Assembly: GCA_963924555.1 (NCBI GenBank)
Contig: OZ004582.1
Span: 744,001-808,000, forward strand
From: Crambe crambe
Lineage: Eukaryota > Porifera > Demospongiae > Poecilosclerida > Crambeidae
Length of the DNA stretch: 64,000 nucleotides
Direction: 5' to 3'
Positions within the stretch are counted from its first letter, which is position 1. Every line of letters begins with the position of its first letter. The position numbers and the translations under genes were made by a program. Below the pieces are notes generated by a model, which saw only the letters and a program-made list of their open reading frames with translations, made no database searches and had not been told where the DNA came from. This document shows, one piece after another, positions 11,231 to 21,959 of the stretch.

Positions 11231-12290
11231 CAGTACTTATTTTGAACCCTTGTAGTATCTAAAAAGGAATTAATAAATTATTATTAGATCATAGCTTAGT
11301 AGAAAGTTACAATAAATAGGGAAAGGAAGGGTACAAAAAATTGGTCGTACACATTGATTTTTATGTTGACCGAGGGACTCCTTAGCAATTTTATTAAAGT
11401 GACAGTCCCCTCTAGAAATCAATTAGTTTGCTTGGACTGTCACATACTGGCCAGATTGAAGCATAGTACATTATATAAGTATCAAGGTTGTGTATTAACC
11501 TATAATCATAGAACTTGCCTTGTATATCACAAATGATGCGATGAAAACGCTCATAAGTTTTGTGGACATAATACCTTCGAATTAGCAAAAAATAATTGCT
11601 ACGATCAGCTCCAGCAGTGGCATATACTAGTATAATGAAAGTAGGTTCTTTTTGTACCGGTAGACTTCCAAGAACCTAAATCATCTGCTTTAAGATCACC
11701 AAAGCCAACTGAGTCGATATCAATGAGAAAGATAGTATTTTTTACAATCCCTAATGGCTGCACTTTACACACACGAGAAAGATCCAGATCTTTAGATAGA
11801 AGTGTTTTGATAAGGGACCTGGAGCAGACATCGATACAGTTGAACTCTGTGCACCAGACAAAGTGTTGGCAAATGCAACTGCAGCACCGGTCGATGAATC
11901 TGATAAAGAATTTGTACGCTGCCGCTTTACTTATCTTTATGTTTATAAAAGCTGTTCACATCATCCTCTTGCTCCTGTCATCTTCCTACACTTCCCTCAT
12001 CACGCTTCCTCTTTGTTGTTCCAGTAGACCTTCCATCACACCACAACGTCACCAAGTGTGGGGCACACTTCGCTCACCCGAAGGTCATCCAGGGTGTAAA
12101 CTGCTCAAGCGCGCATTCCTATCACATGATTCTCACGCATGTTGCATTGGCAGAGCTAGCTGGAGCAGTACAGTGTGATTTGGGAGGCTTAGCTACAATA
12201 GTATAGCTACAATGACTCAGAACTATGTCGTTATATCTTCTGAAGGAGTGAGTGTAGCACCTCATTGCGGGGGGTGTTTCTGTTAACAAA
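11231..12290. other. No recognisable gene
   Basis: A 151-codon open frame on the plus strand (11723-12178) has a hydrophobic middle and Arg/Ser-rich ends but no motif I can place and no recognisable paralogue in the window. I treat it as chance. No terminal repeats were seen. Confidence 0.4.
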
Positions 12291-12295
12291 GGTCA

Positions 12296-13235
12296 ATGTC
12301 CACGTGGGAATGTCACAGTCACTCCTCTTTCAGCTGTGAACTTCAGGGAGCAGATTCAGAAAGATGTTATTGCTACACCACCAATGTCAAGAAAGTACTC
12401 CTTAAAGTAGTGAATAAAAAAACTAAAGAATTCAAGCTATTCACACTCAGAAATGTTGACATCATTTCATGTGAGAACGGATCTTTTGATGTTGGTGTAG
12501 TTCAGTCCAATTTATCAGTAAGTTATAGAAGTGTAGAAGATTGAAGGAAGTTTGGGAGCAACTGTGTGCAGTTACCTTGTGGTGTGCTTCAAATAAGAAG
12601 AAAAGATCTTGTGATTGTGATACAGAAGAGTATGAAAAGAGGAAGTGTAAAAAGAGTAAGAAGAAAGAGAGAGAAGAGGAGGTGGAAGAGCTTTTAGAGG
12701 GCTTGAAAGCTAAGCATGGCACAGTGTACACACCCATGCAGTTTAGAATTTGGGCAGAGATCGGTGGAGTTACATGTACAACTACATTTAATTGATGTGG
12801 ATCTGTGAATGTCAGGGGTGGATCCAGAAAATTTACCACGTGAGAAAATTTTTTTAAACCACACCCACTTCTGATTAACCACACCCTCTTTCCCGTGGCA
12901 GCTCAGATAATAGGTAGTATTTCATGCGTGGCTGTTTCTTTGCCAGTGGCTGACCGGCAAGGTCAGATTATAGATAGTGTACGCGTGTATTTTCAAGCAG
13001 ACTGAGCTTAATAGACTAAACTAAACTTTGACCAGTTTCCAGAAACCTTAGAAACCCCCTGGATCCGATACTGAATGTGAAGAAGAAGACTTCTTCTGAT
13101 GTTGTAACACAGGCAGTTGATAAACTTGCCACTGTGCTTTCACTAAGATCAGCCTCAGCCTCATCTTCTGGTAATAGTCCTGCAGATGCTGAGAAGGAAT
13201 CAGTGATGTCAAGTTTGAAGGCCTTGAAATAGCTA
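12296..13235 (+). pseudogene. Coiled-coil TE-associated protein, MITE-interrupted
   Basis: The 5' part shows KVVNKKTKEFKLFTLRNVD, a strongly charged Lys/Glu coiled coil (CDTEEYEKRKCKKSKKKERE) and GLKAKHGTVYTPMQFRIWAE. This last motif parallels KKHGDSGVYSCPQLRLWARM at the equivalent place in the better preserved paralogue at 42246-42937. After an inserted MITE (12813-13073) the sequence resumes with SDVVTQAVDKLATVLSLRSA and a Ser-rich tail. Family of unknown function with an N-terminal beta-rich part and a C-terminal helical part; the gene is frameshifted near 12540. Confidence 0.5.
12813..13073. mobile_element. MITE with CAG...GGATCCAG ends and 5-bp TSD
   Basis: Starts CAGGGGTGGATCCAG and ends CTGGATCCGATACTG, which is the inverted equivalent (CAGTATCGGATCCAG). 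AATGT flanks both sides (12808-12812 and 13074-13078) as a 5-bp target duplication. The ends resemble the hAT terminus at 18230 (CAGGGGCGGATCCAGG), suggesting mobilisation by that hAT group. 261 bp, non-coding. Inserted into a coiled-coil protein relic. Confidence 0.8.
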
Positions 13236-14412
13236 TATATATATCTTCGTTAATTATACATATATAAGGCCACTGTTAATGATATTCATGTTTCAGGTCC
13301 ACCACCCACAAAGGGCTTAAGAATGGTCATTACCTTATGAATAATAAGTACTAACGAGCATGCGCAATGCACTAGCAGCTGTAAATTTGTAGTCGCAATG
13401 ACACTGCTGAACTATGCAGTCTACTGCAGATGATCCAAGAAGACCTTATTGCCATATCCTCCATCACAGACTTACAAGTCTTTTTTTGTCCTGTTGGAAA
13501 GACTAAGGAATCACTAGATTGTGTTGATCCTTCACTTTCCATAGCTGATGTCACCAATATCTTCGGAAATTTTGTGAAGTTCACTACGGATGAAGCTCCT
13601 GAACGAACAACCTGAAGAAGTAGATGTTGCTGAGGTAGGCTATTCTTTAGGCTATCTAGACTGGAGTATGATCTGTGCATTTCTCTCGGACTCCCTCCCG
13701 CTCCCTAGCAAAGAAATGCTTTTTGAGGTCATGAAGACTACTGGATTTGGCCTTGTATAAGCCCTTACTGATATGTTATGGCATATTGACGGCCAGCATG
13801 TTTTCAGGACACAGGGTCTTACCATCCCAGCAACATTTGATGCCATTGTTATAATCAGCCTGAGCTTTCAAAACATAGGAAACGCAAGAGGAAGAATATG
13901 TCAAGCACTGTGCTAAAATCATTATCTTCACACTAAATTTTGTTTACATGCCTTCAAGAAGTCTATTGGACCAGAGACTGCTGGAAGGCCTTAAAACCTG
14001 AAATAGAGCAATTAACAAAATCCATAGATGACTATTCAAAATACCTTCTAAGGAGTTGTAAAAGGGTAACATAATCAGTCATCATCATCTCCAATCCGTC
14101 AAATCTCTGACCATCTCTCATTCCCTGTGAACAGTTTACCACTACCTGTAAAACTGAATGAATTGTACAATTTTCTGAAAGATTTACCTGAAATGGAGTC
14201 TGTTTTTGTTGGACAATTTCCTGCTAGAGAGAAGTACCAATACTTTCAAACTTTGAAAAATGAGTGGTCTTCCTATTCCTACTGCTCTACATATGCCCAT
14301 GGCAATAATGTGGGTAATATGATTCATTTGGAAGGTGCAGTCCATGTCTGAATCGTCATTTTCAGATTTCCAGTCTGTAATAGTTGCAGCAGCTTGTGAA
14401 GCCATCAGTAAT
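13236..14412. other. Unassigned stretch with short open frames
   Basis: Short plus-strand frames at 13430-13615 and 14127-14351 look protein-like in composition, but I cannot place them in any family. They could be decayed parts of the TE relic that starts at about 15080. Nothing else is recognised. Confidence 0.35.
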
Positions 14413-14419
14413 CAGGCTA

Positions 14420-14932
14420 GCCTTGAACCCAGCCTTTTTGGGGGGATGGGGAAAAAGAGAGCCTGGTATCCACTGTTTGCGCATGCGCCAATTTTTGAAT
14501 TATATAATTAATAAACGCGCATGCAATGACAAGTTTTGACGTCTACGATCTCATGCATGATGTCGTACTATTCCGAGTAGCCTCATATTTTGAGAATGCT
14601 TAGATCCTCCTGGGCATCAGAAGTAACAAGGGCTTCAGGGGCACAGAAGAGAAGGCTACCTGTAGCGAGGTAGTACTGGCCAAAACATCGTTGGTCGATC
14701 ATCAGAGCATATAGTACTGCACTACGCTTCACCAGCATCATTATGAAGGGGAGAGTCTGGTAGAACAGATCTTTCTATAAACCAGTTTGGTAATTATGAC
14801 GATCGTGTAGCGGAAATATCCGAGTGATATCCTAATTCCCAGATTTCTGGGGAAAACTGGCGCATGCAGTAGATACCAGGCTCTCTTTTTCCCACGCCCC
14901 CAAAAAAGGAAAAGAGAGGCTGGGTTCGAGGC
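14420..14932. mobile_element. MITE with about 70-bp TIRs and TA duplication
   Basis: The left end GCCTTGAACCCAGCCTTTTT and the right end are inverted repeats; AAAAAGAGAGCCTGGTATC (left) is mirrored by GATACCAGGCTCTCTTTTT (right), and GCGCATGC follows in both arms. TA flanks both ends (14418-14419, 14933-14934). The 513-bp element has no coding capacity. The TA target suggests a Tc1/mariner-type source. Confidence 0.8.
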
Positions 14933-15079
14933 TATAATTACAGGTGAGTGTGGCATAAGCGAGTGCACCTATGTAAACTGACCTTTAGACATCAATAGAC
15001 TATGTTATTATCTAAGTAGATGAGAGAGTGAGACCTGAGAAGCCTCCATTCTGGGAAGGTTTTGGGGAGAGTGTGAAAA

Positions 15080-16300
15080 ATTCTTGCAAGAAGATGTTAG
15101 AAGAAAGAAGGCACTCTGATGAGTCAACATGCTAAAAGCAAAACACATTACACTGGCCGCTTCAAAGTGAAGTACATGATCCAAGCTCGGTGGATCATGA
15201 GGACATGCATTATGCTGCCGCAATATTTTGGTATGAACGTGAATGTGCAGTGAAATTCAAAGAACATGCAATTTTCGTGTGCATGGATGACAAATAAAAA
15301 AGAATGAATCTTTTGAAGTTGGGGATCATGACTTTACTAGTTGACTTACCTGATGGTCTTGGTATTCAGGTAGAGTTTTTGTTGCAATTAAAGAAGGTAT
15401 TTCATGATAGAACTATGATAAGTAATTAAAAGTGAAAGCATGCTACTGCAAAGTCTCTTCTATTTATTTATAGTGATGGAAGTCCTGATCACCGACTGAC
15501 ATACCTCTCAGTTCAGCTCAGTCTCATAGCTATTTTTTTGACATTGGATCTTGACTTTTTGTGTGCAGCAAGGACTGCACCATGCCACTCATGGCGTAAT
15601 CCTGCAGAACGAGTCGTGTCAATTGTGACTTGTGTGTAGGCTTGATGCGTGCAATATTACACTGCAACATTCTCAATTCCGTCAAGCAGCTGAAAAGAAA
15701 CCAAATTAAATTCCAGATAGCATATCACCTGTTCAAATATTGAGTGAGGATTAGATGAAGAAGCTGTGGTCTTCACTTGAAAGTGTAGATAGCACTTGCC
15801 ACTGCTGCCAGTCTCGACATTATTCCTTTAGTATAAAGAAGTGTGGGCAGTCTTCCTGTTCTGTTAGCAAACCCGTTCGTATGCCAATTGAGTTGTTTGA
15901 CCAGCTGCACTATCTACCTGATCCTGTTCCAGACCCTGACCAAGATGGAAACTAAAAAGCTTTTCAGAAGTTTTCGGCACTACAACCACTGAAGAATTCC
16001 GTCCTAGTCTTCAAGTAAAGAAATCAAAGCAAAAATCCCTTCCCTTCACTGCCAGCGTACAACATGTACAAAATGCAAATATGTGAGGAATACAAAATGT
16101 GGCGGTTGGTGTACAGCAAGTTTGAAGGTCAGTTAAAAGAGATTGTGGCAATGAATTATTCGCAGTTATGAGCCAGTGGAAAAAATTTATTACTCAGTTG
16201 GCACCTATGAACAAATCTGTGTTTATTGCTGCTCAAACAAAAGCCTTGCTATCAAGGAACAGTTAACCACAATGCTCTACCTGTGCAGGCAAAGAATCCA
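15080..16300 (+). pseudogene. Large TE-associated protein relic
   Basis: Pieces in different frames form one long protein: YTGRFKVKYMIQAR (15147-15190), EHYAAAIFWYERECAVKFKE in a shifted frame (to about 15270), FVCMDDK, LLVDLPDGLGIQVEF, SDGSPDHRLTYLSVQLSL (15473-15526), LDFLCAARTAPCHSWRNPAE (15559-15610), CCQSRHYSFSIKKCGQSSC (15802-15860), LHYLPDPVPDPD, TTTTEEFRPSLQ and finally the Cys-rich end PVEKIYYSVGTYEQICVYCC (about 16165-16230). The block SDGxPDHRLTY with downstream CRTAPxHSWRNPAER looks like a DDE/RNase H-type core, but that is inference. The family is common in sponge and cnidarian genomes and unnamed as far as I know. Frameshifts and missing segments make it inactive. Confidence 0.55.
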
Positions 16301-16433
16301 TCAAATGAAGATCTTAAAATTCATTTTTTTAAACATACAGCATAATTTTAATGACTGCCCGCCAGCATTGGTTGTAATGATTGTCTTTCTTGAAGGTATA
16401 GTAGTAGTAGCATGTATGTGTGTGTTATAAGTA

Positions 16434-16593
16434 CTGCAGATCGGGAAATTTTTGCCGCTAAATTTTTTTCGCTTATTTTTGTTTAATTTTCACCATTTCA
16501 ACCAATTCAGTAAAGATCACCATAATTATGTTTTTAATTTTTGTGTTTAATTTTTGCCACTCGCGTTAGTGGTGAAAATTTCCTGATCTACGG
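16434..16593. mobile_element. Pogo-like MITE, 160 bp
   Basis: Left end CTGCAGATCGGGAAATTTTT and right end AAAATTTCCTGATCTACGG are inverted repeats, flanked by TA at 16432-16433 and 16594-16595. The termini are close to those of the pogo element at 57080-59493 (CCGTAGTTCGGGAAATTTC), so that group may mobilise it in trans. The interior is AT-rich and non-coding. Confidence 0.8.
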
Positions 16594-16677
16594 TATATAT
16601 AGAGAGAGAAGTGCCTCGTGTGTGTATGTGTGTGTATCATATATACATGAATTTTTTCCTAGGGTGACCTTCTGAAT

Positions 16678-18229
16678 ATGGCTTTGGTACACTACACTTT
16701 TGAGAATGAGGAACATGCTATTTTGCCCCACCCACATGGAAATTCGAAATCTCAATCTGCTTATGTACGAACACTCCCAAGCACGTGGCAGAAACTCCGT
16801 GAAGTAAGTCAGCATGTGAAGTGAGCAGAAATGTAGGGGGACTGTCTAAAGTTTCAAGTGTTGCTCAGCTACCTAGAAACCGTCAGCAATAAGCTGATTG
16901 CAGAAGGGCATTGTTCTCTCCTAGTAGGACAAGTGGTATATCTCAGAGTTCTGATCCCTTGTTTCCAGTCATGATTATGTGTAAGGAGAGCGAGGGAACT
17001 AAGTGTGATCCACAATCGCTATTCGTTTGGATCGTCTACAACACTCCTGAACCCATAGTTGCCAACTTCTGGAAATTCCCAGTGGGCGCGAAAATTTTCG
17101 CGCCCACGCCCACTTTCTATTAAACACGCCCATTTCGATTAAACTTAGACCTCGAGCTCGGTATTAAACTAACTAGTAAGTAATAATAAGATGTAGTAAG
17201 TAAAAGATGCAGGTTGTAATAACTAGGTAATTAACTATTAAACTAAGTAAGTAGATCAAAACCGATAGAAAAACGCAAAACCGAGAGAGATCTCACACTG
17301 GCCACGCTGGATTTCATGATGTCAATTTGTTTATAACTTCAGATCACGTTCACATAATTATGATGTGTGCTGAGCGTGCGTACGCGTAATAATGCTAGAG
17401 CGCGAGACTACCTTGTAGCTCTATCTGTCGGGACAAGTCATTGTTAAAGCACTATGTCGGGCGGGACCGGGACAAGAGGTATAATATCGTGAGTGTCCCG
17501 GCCAAATCGGGACGGTTGGCAACTATGTGAACCAAGCACTGATCCTATTGAGCATGTAGTGCTGAGTGTAGACCCCACCTTCAATTTGGGCAGTTTCCAT
17601 GTTACCGTCACTACATACCAGCACCCAATGCTGGAATACAGGCATCTAAGATGAGCCAGTTATGTTTGGACCAATGTTCATCCATCAGCAAAAAACCTTT
17701 GCTACCTACAATTTTTTCTTTTCTCAGCTAGTTTCTTACACTTTAGAGGAAATATCGAATCCAAACTATCTGAATTGGGAATCTCCAAGGCTAATGCTAG
17801 TAACCCTGTTCTATTTGAAGAAGGAATAGTTGATGCTGATGCCGATAGCCTGGATGATGAATTTGAAGCTCTTGCATCTGTATGGAATGAGAGAGAACGT
17901 ATGTTTACAAATTGCTCTGATCCAGAAGTAGTGAGGAAGTGTATGCTAAAGGCAAGCAAGAGTCGGCCGGTCTAGGCTCACCCCCTGATCCCTACTATAC
18001 AAATGATGTCGAATCGAAAAATCGAGTTTTGAAGCACCAAAACAGTTACAAACCACATCAGTTGCCAGAGTTTGTCAAATCTATGTAGACAAAGCTGTTA
18101 TGGGTATTGAAGAGTACAAGCTGACTTCCCCTTACAACAGAAGCAACGAGAGTGCATTTTGGATCATTTAGGAAGGCCAAATTGTCACCAGCAGCTTATG
18201 GTGTCGGTGTATCTGCACATGGCACTGAT
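16678..18229 (+). pseudogene. MULE-like transposase, copy 2
   Basis: Plus-strand pieces in order: HYTFENEEHAILPHPHGNSK and AYVRTLPSTWQKLRE (16685-16800), VAQLPRNRQQ (about 16865), SPSRTSGISQSSDPLFPVMI and CKESEGTKCDPQSLFVWI (16917-17034), then across a MITE, EPSTDPIEHVVLSVDPTFNL and GSFHVTVTTYQHPMLEY (17529-17636; the first Asp lies in SVDPTFNLG), FEEGIVDADADSLDDEFEAL (17814-17873), and PPDPYYTNDVESKNRVLKHQ (17980-18040). These match the N-terminal, catalytic and linker blocks of the minus-strand copy at 9568-11230. Stops and shifts after 17640 and 18088 inactivate it. At 18230 it is entered by a hAT element, so its SWIM finger is lost. Confidence 0.75.
17058..17523. mobile_element. MITE inside the MULE-like gene
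   Basis: Begins GTTGCCAAC and ends GTTGGCAAC, with TA at 17056-17057 and 17524-17525. Subterminal sequence includes GGGCGCGAAAATTTTCGCGCCC, itself palindromic (about 17083-17104). The 466-bp element is non-coding. Removing it with one TA copy joins the surrounding MULE reading frame without a shift, so it entered an open gene. Confidence 0.85.
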
Positions 18230-18255
18230 CAGGGGCGGATCCAGGAAAAAAGTAA

Positions 18256-18275
18256 GGGGGGGGGGGGGGGGGGGG
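18256..18275 (+). repeat. G20 homopolymer
   Basis: Twenty consecutive G within the hAT terminal region. Length is likely to be polymorphic and error-prone in sequencing. Confidence 0.9.
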
Positions 18276-18371
18276 CTAACTTGCATGCTGAAAGAAAATT
18301 ATAGGTTTATTTTTTTATTAATAGATAGCTAATATTTTTATTCTCTATTACAATAATAATTGTAGTTTTCT

Positions 18372-19217
18372 TGGATGTTTTCTTGCAAAGCGATTAACTG
18401 CATCATCCAAGTCTATAGAAATGTTACGATAAATGTGTAATATAGTGAGACCACTAAGTCTGTCCTCTGTCATTGTTGTTCTTAGGAAAGGTTTTACTCG
18501 GCGTAGAGCAGAGAAGGTCCTTTCTGCCTCACAAGATGTAACAGGAATTGTGCTCAGTAAGGTGGAAACATTGGGGAAAAGCCTACTGTCACATCCATTT
18601 AGAGCATGATCTGGCTCACAGTGGATGAATTTACGTTTCCAATATTGAAGCTCAGTTGTAATGAGAGTGGAGCAGGTAAATCAATCTGGTAGAGTGAGGC
18701 AAGGTCTTCAACATTAGTTTGCCAATCATCTGTCTTGGAGATAACACTGGGAACCAAACAGAGCCCAAGAGTTGCTACTTTTGCATTAGATGAAAACCTA
18801 TCATCCAACTCCTGTAGGAGATGATCCAGAAAGGGAATTGTCAAAGACCTTCTATAGTACACTTCAGGTACTTCTGCCTCAACACTATACCTGCCATTGA
18901 TCCACTTCCATCGTATCCTTGCCCACGTAGATACTCACATTTTAAACCAAGCTCATCTAATTTCTCAAGGATAGTTACTGCTAAGCATCACCAGTCATCT
19001 CACAATGCTGCTCCTTGAATGCAATGAAATTTTCTTTCGAATCCCCTTCCTTGTGTACATATCTTAGCACAAAAGTAATTTGCTCTATTGAACCAGCATC
19101 CTGAACTTTATCAGCAATGACAGCAAAGAATCTGGCTTCGTGCACTTCAGCTATTAACAGTATGCGAGGGGAGTGATGTCTAGGATTGCCATCAAGTGTC
19201 CCACATTTTCCTTTCAA
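18372..19217 (-). pseudogene. hAT transposase (DUF4371/TTF type), C-terminal half
   Basis: From the minus strand: ARFFAVIADKVQDAGSIEQI and TFVLRYVHKEGDSKENFIAF (the DUF4371 region containing the first catalytic Asp), then LDDRFSSNAKVATLGLCLVP and, uninterrupted, VTSCEAERTFSALRRVKPFL, RTTMTEDRLSGLTILHIYRN and DLDDAVNRFARKHPRK, the hAT dimerisation domain at the C terminus. Transposases of this group cut and paste DNA with 5- to 8-bp target duplications. The C-terminal frame is open, so decay is limited there, but the N-terminal zinc finger is absent and the middle frame is interrupted around 18860-18980. Confidence 0.85.
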
Positions 19218-19243
19218 TCCTTGCTAGAGTATTATAGCATAGA

Positions 19244-19860
19244 TCTGCACTGTATGGGGAAGTCATCGCTAAAGTCCTAAGTCTGGGACGTCCCATCCAC
19301 ACCATCAACAAAGCTGCACTGTACAGGGATGTCCCAAAGTCCTAGGTCTGCACTGTACAGGGATGTCCTAGGACGATCCAGGGACGTCCCACCACCCACA
19401 CCATCCCCAAAGTCCAGGTCTGCACTGTACAGGGATGTCCTAGGACGATCTAGGGACGTCCCATGCACACCATCCCCAAAGTCCTAGGTCTGCACTGTAC
19501 AAGGATTTCCTAGGACAATCCAGGGACGTCCCACCACCCACACCATCCCCAAAGTCCTAGGTCTGCACTGTACAGGGATTTCCTAGGATGATCTAGGGAC
19601 GTCCCATGCACACCATCCCCAAAGTCCTAGGTCTGCACTGTACAGGGATGTCCTAGGACGATCTAGGGACGTCCCATGCACACCATCCCCAAAGTCCTAG
19701 GTCTGCACTGTACAGGGATGTCCTAGGACGATCTAGGGACACCATCCCTAAAGTCCTAGGTCTGCACAGTACAGGGATGTCCTAGGACGATCTAGGGACG
19801 TCCCACCACCCACACCATCCCCAAAGTCCTAGGTCTGCACTGTACAGGGATTTACAATAA
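19244..19860. repeat. Minisatellite, about 70-bp unit
   Basis: About eight to nine copies of a unit containing GGTCTGCACTGTACAGGGAT, GTCCTAGGACGAT and GGGACGTCCCA(T/C), spaced about 70 bp apart. The unit includes short palindromes (TCCTAGGA, GGGACGTCCC). Copies vary by small indels and substitutions. It directly abuts the truncated hAT gene. Confidence 0.9.
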
Positions 19861-19973
19861 TTTTAGTGAAATTATTTTGATGATTATAATATTAGTCTAT
19901 TGACAAGTGATAACAAAATTCAATACCGATGCATATGTGTCTACACCCCAAATAGAACTAGGGGACAGTGGGT

Positions 19974-21415
19974 TTATGCTGGACTGCAACCGAAACATGT
20001 TTTCGTGGCTTCATCCATATCATCATTATTGCCCATGGTATCATCAGAGTCAGTTTCGGCATCAGCTCCATTATTGCCATCCAAGACTTCATTAACTGCC
20101 GTATAGGCAGACGAAGCATTGTTTAACATGCCCAACATCCATAACTGAATAGGAGATCTATTATTAGCTGAAGAAAGGGAGTGGTGATTCCACATTTCCT
20201 GAAAATCTTTTAGGCTAGCATTGATCCATGGCTGATACACATAATGTAGGGAGAATATGTGTTCTGGATTACTAGGATCAGAATATCATTGTCTTAAGAA
20301 ATAATACATACATATGCATTTCTCGAATACATCACGCTAAAGACGCTCAATACGCTGGTTGTGTGTCGACCGTCCTGTAATGATGCTGCCTCTATTCATG
20401 CCTCGAAACAGAAGCATAAATTGCGCTATTACAAGTTCTCACCACCGTGATCACTACGGACACTTGATGGAAATCCAAATCGAGAACCAGCCTTAAGAAA
20501 CTGCTCTGCAGCTGTTTCAGATCGATTGTTCAAGGCACAATGTAGGTAAGTGATCAAACGGCTATATCCATCTATGCCTCCATGAATAGTGAATCCCCAT
20601 CTATTAAGGGACATAATTATGACCATCAATATGCCATAAGGCATTCGGGTGTGGAACATTATAAACACGCCGATGGATGATTCTATTTCCACTCCACCTT
20701 CTTGAAACTCCAACAGGGTCAACCCGTCTCATTGATTCTCGGTCTCTAGTTTCCTGAACATTAATATCAAGTGAGCGTAGACGTGCATGAACCATTCTGT
20801 ACCCAATTTCACCGGAATTAGTAATGATGAGGGCAGTTAAATCGTCCAGTATAGCATTAGATATATTTGAATACCTTGCCCTTACTGACAGACTTGCTCG
20901 CCTCAATATCCTTCGGATAGTACTAACTGACACTTGCATTACACGGGCAATATCAGTAACTGATATGTTTAGATCCATAAGAAAAACTTGTTCTGCTTCG
21001 ATTGCAAAGGCAGGCTGCCCTCGACATCCTGTACATAAGTAAAGTGTTACTAGCTATTAATATAGTAATTTTAATACATGCCTGTATAGATCCGCCCTGG
21101 AATGAATCCCTGCTGTTGTGACCCAATTACATAACAAACTTCATTCTTTAGACAATTCAAACCATCTATTATTTCCTGTGAGTTAGATATTCCTGATGAA
21201 ATCCTATGGATATTATTGATGGCTCCATCTATTCTCATCAAACACCGCGTACTGATATGCTGATTGTAAAGCAGGGATTGTTCTACTTCATTGACAAGTG
21301 AAGACACGCACTCCAGCACAGATTCCACACCATTTCTGGCAAAGAACTGCCTACGATGAAATGCCATACAGTCTACTAGACCTAGGGCTTTTACATTCTC
21401 AGAAGGTGGGCTCAC
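19974..21415 (-). pseudogene. Integrase-core domain gene, decayed
   Basis: Minus strand, two exons at least. Exon 1 (21415 to 21082) is a helical N-terminal region ending GFIPGRIYT; a 53-bp intron with GC donor (ACAG/GCATGT) and TACAG acceptor keeps phase into exon 2 (from 21028), GCRGQPAFAIEAEQVFLMD, then a helix-turn-helix (ISVTDIARVMQVSVSTIRRI), [23 protein letters not shown] (first catalytic Asp), [30 protein letters not shown] (second Asp), [18 protein letters not shown] (catalytic Glu in RIER) and a C-terminal NASLKDFQEMWNHHS. This is the rve-like integrase-core family typical of invertebrate genomes. One-base shifts near 20610 and 20436 and in-frame stops near 20335 and 20290 (two Trp positions) kill it. 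Confidence 0.8.
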
Positions 21416-21657
21416 GTGGATAGGGACTATCCCTGTGCAAGAGAAACAGAAAGATTCCCAGAAAGAGGAACAGAAACAGAAAGAGGCCCAGTTCGGCTAG
21501 GTAGCTCAGAATACGGCCCAGTAATCACCGCTTCATATGATGAAGCTCCTCGGCTACTATAAAAACCTGAACCTACAAGATGTTGGAAAGAATCATACCT
21601 TGCTCTCTTACACTGTATTCAGTGGTGTACTTGAAAAGCCCATTTTCTTGAAAGCAC

Positions 21658-21860
21658 TTTGTACTGGATTGCCGAACTACATAAGCGTAAGCTTGTCCAC
21701 GGTGATATTAGGGAAGGCAATATTTTGTTTTCGTCTACCATAATTGATCGATTTTGATTTTGCTGACAAGTGCGGTGAGCCTTACCCCGATGGCTTCAAT
21801 GGTCAAAATCTTATCGAAGAAAGACACGATTCAGCTGTTAGAGGATTACCAAGGAAATAT
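21658..21860 (+). pseudogene. Kinase-like catalytic loop fragment
   Basis: The frame reads LYWIAELHKRKLVHGDIREG, NILFSSTIID, and after a shift DFDFADKCGEPYPDGFNGQN. HGDIRxxN followed by IIDFDFA is the catalytic and metal-binding loop of an atypical protein-kinase-like fold found in TE-rich invertebrates and fungi. Only this loop and a few flanking residues survive. The N lobe is not recognised upstream. Confidence 0.5.
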
Positions 21861-21959
21861 ATTAGAAATTGCAAAAAGGTACATGTCCCAATCCGTAAAC
21901 TTGCTTTGGCTGCATCTACTGGCTGTAGAGGCCCCCTCAATGTTTTTTTAAAATAATTA

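Larger units (their letters stand above)
18230..19240 (-). mobile_element. hAT transposon, 3' part
   Basis: The plus-strand left end CAGGGGCGGATCCAGG (18230-18245) is a hAT-type terminus, followed by a 20-base G run and then, on the minus strand, the transposase C-terminal half. It lies within the MULE-like relic. The other terminus was not found; the sequence passes into a minisatellite at 19244, so the 5' half has been lost or replaced. Confidence 0.7.

Noticed and set aside
11723..12178. 151-codon plus-strand open frame
   Set aside because: Hydrophobic and Ser-rich with no motif or paralogue in the window; probably chance.
19277..19468. 63-codon minus-strand frame with TSLDRPRTSLYSADL repeats
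   Set aside because: Produced by the 70-bp minisatellite and not a gene.
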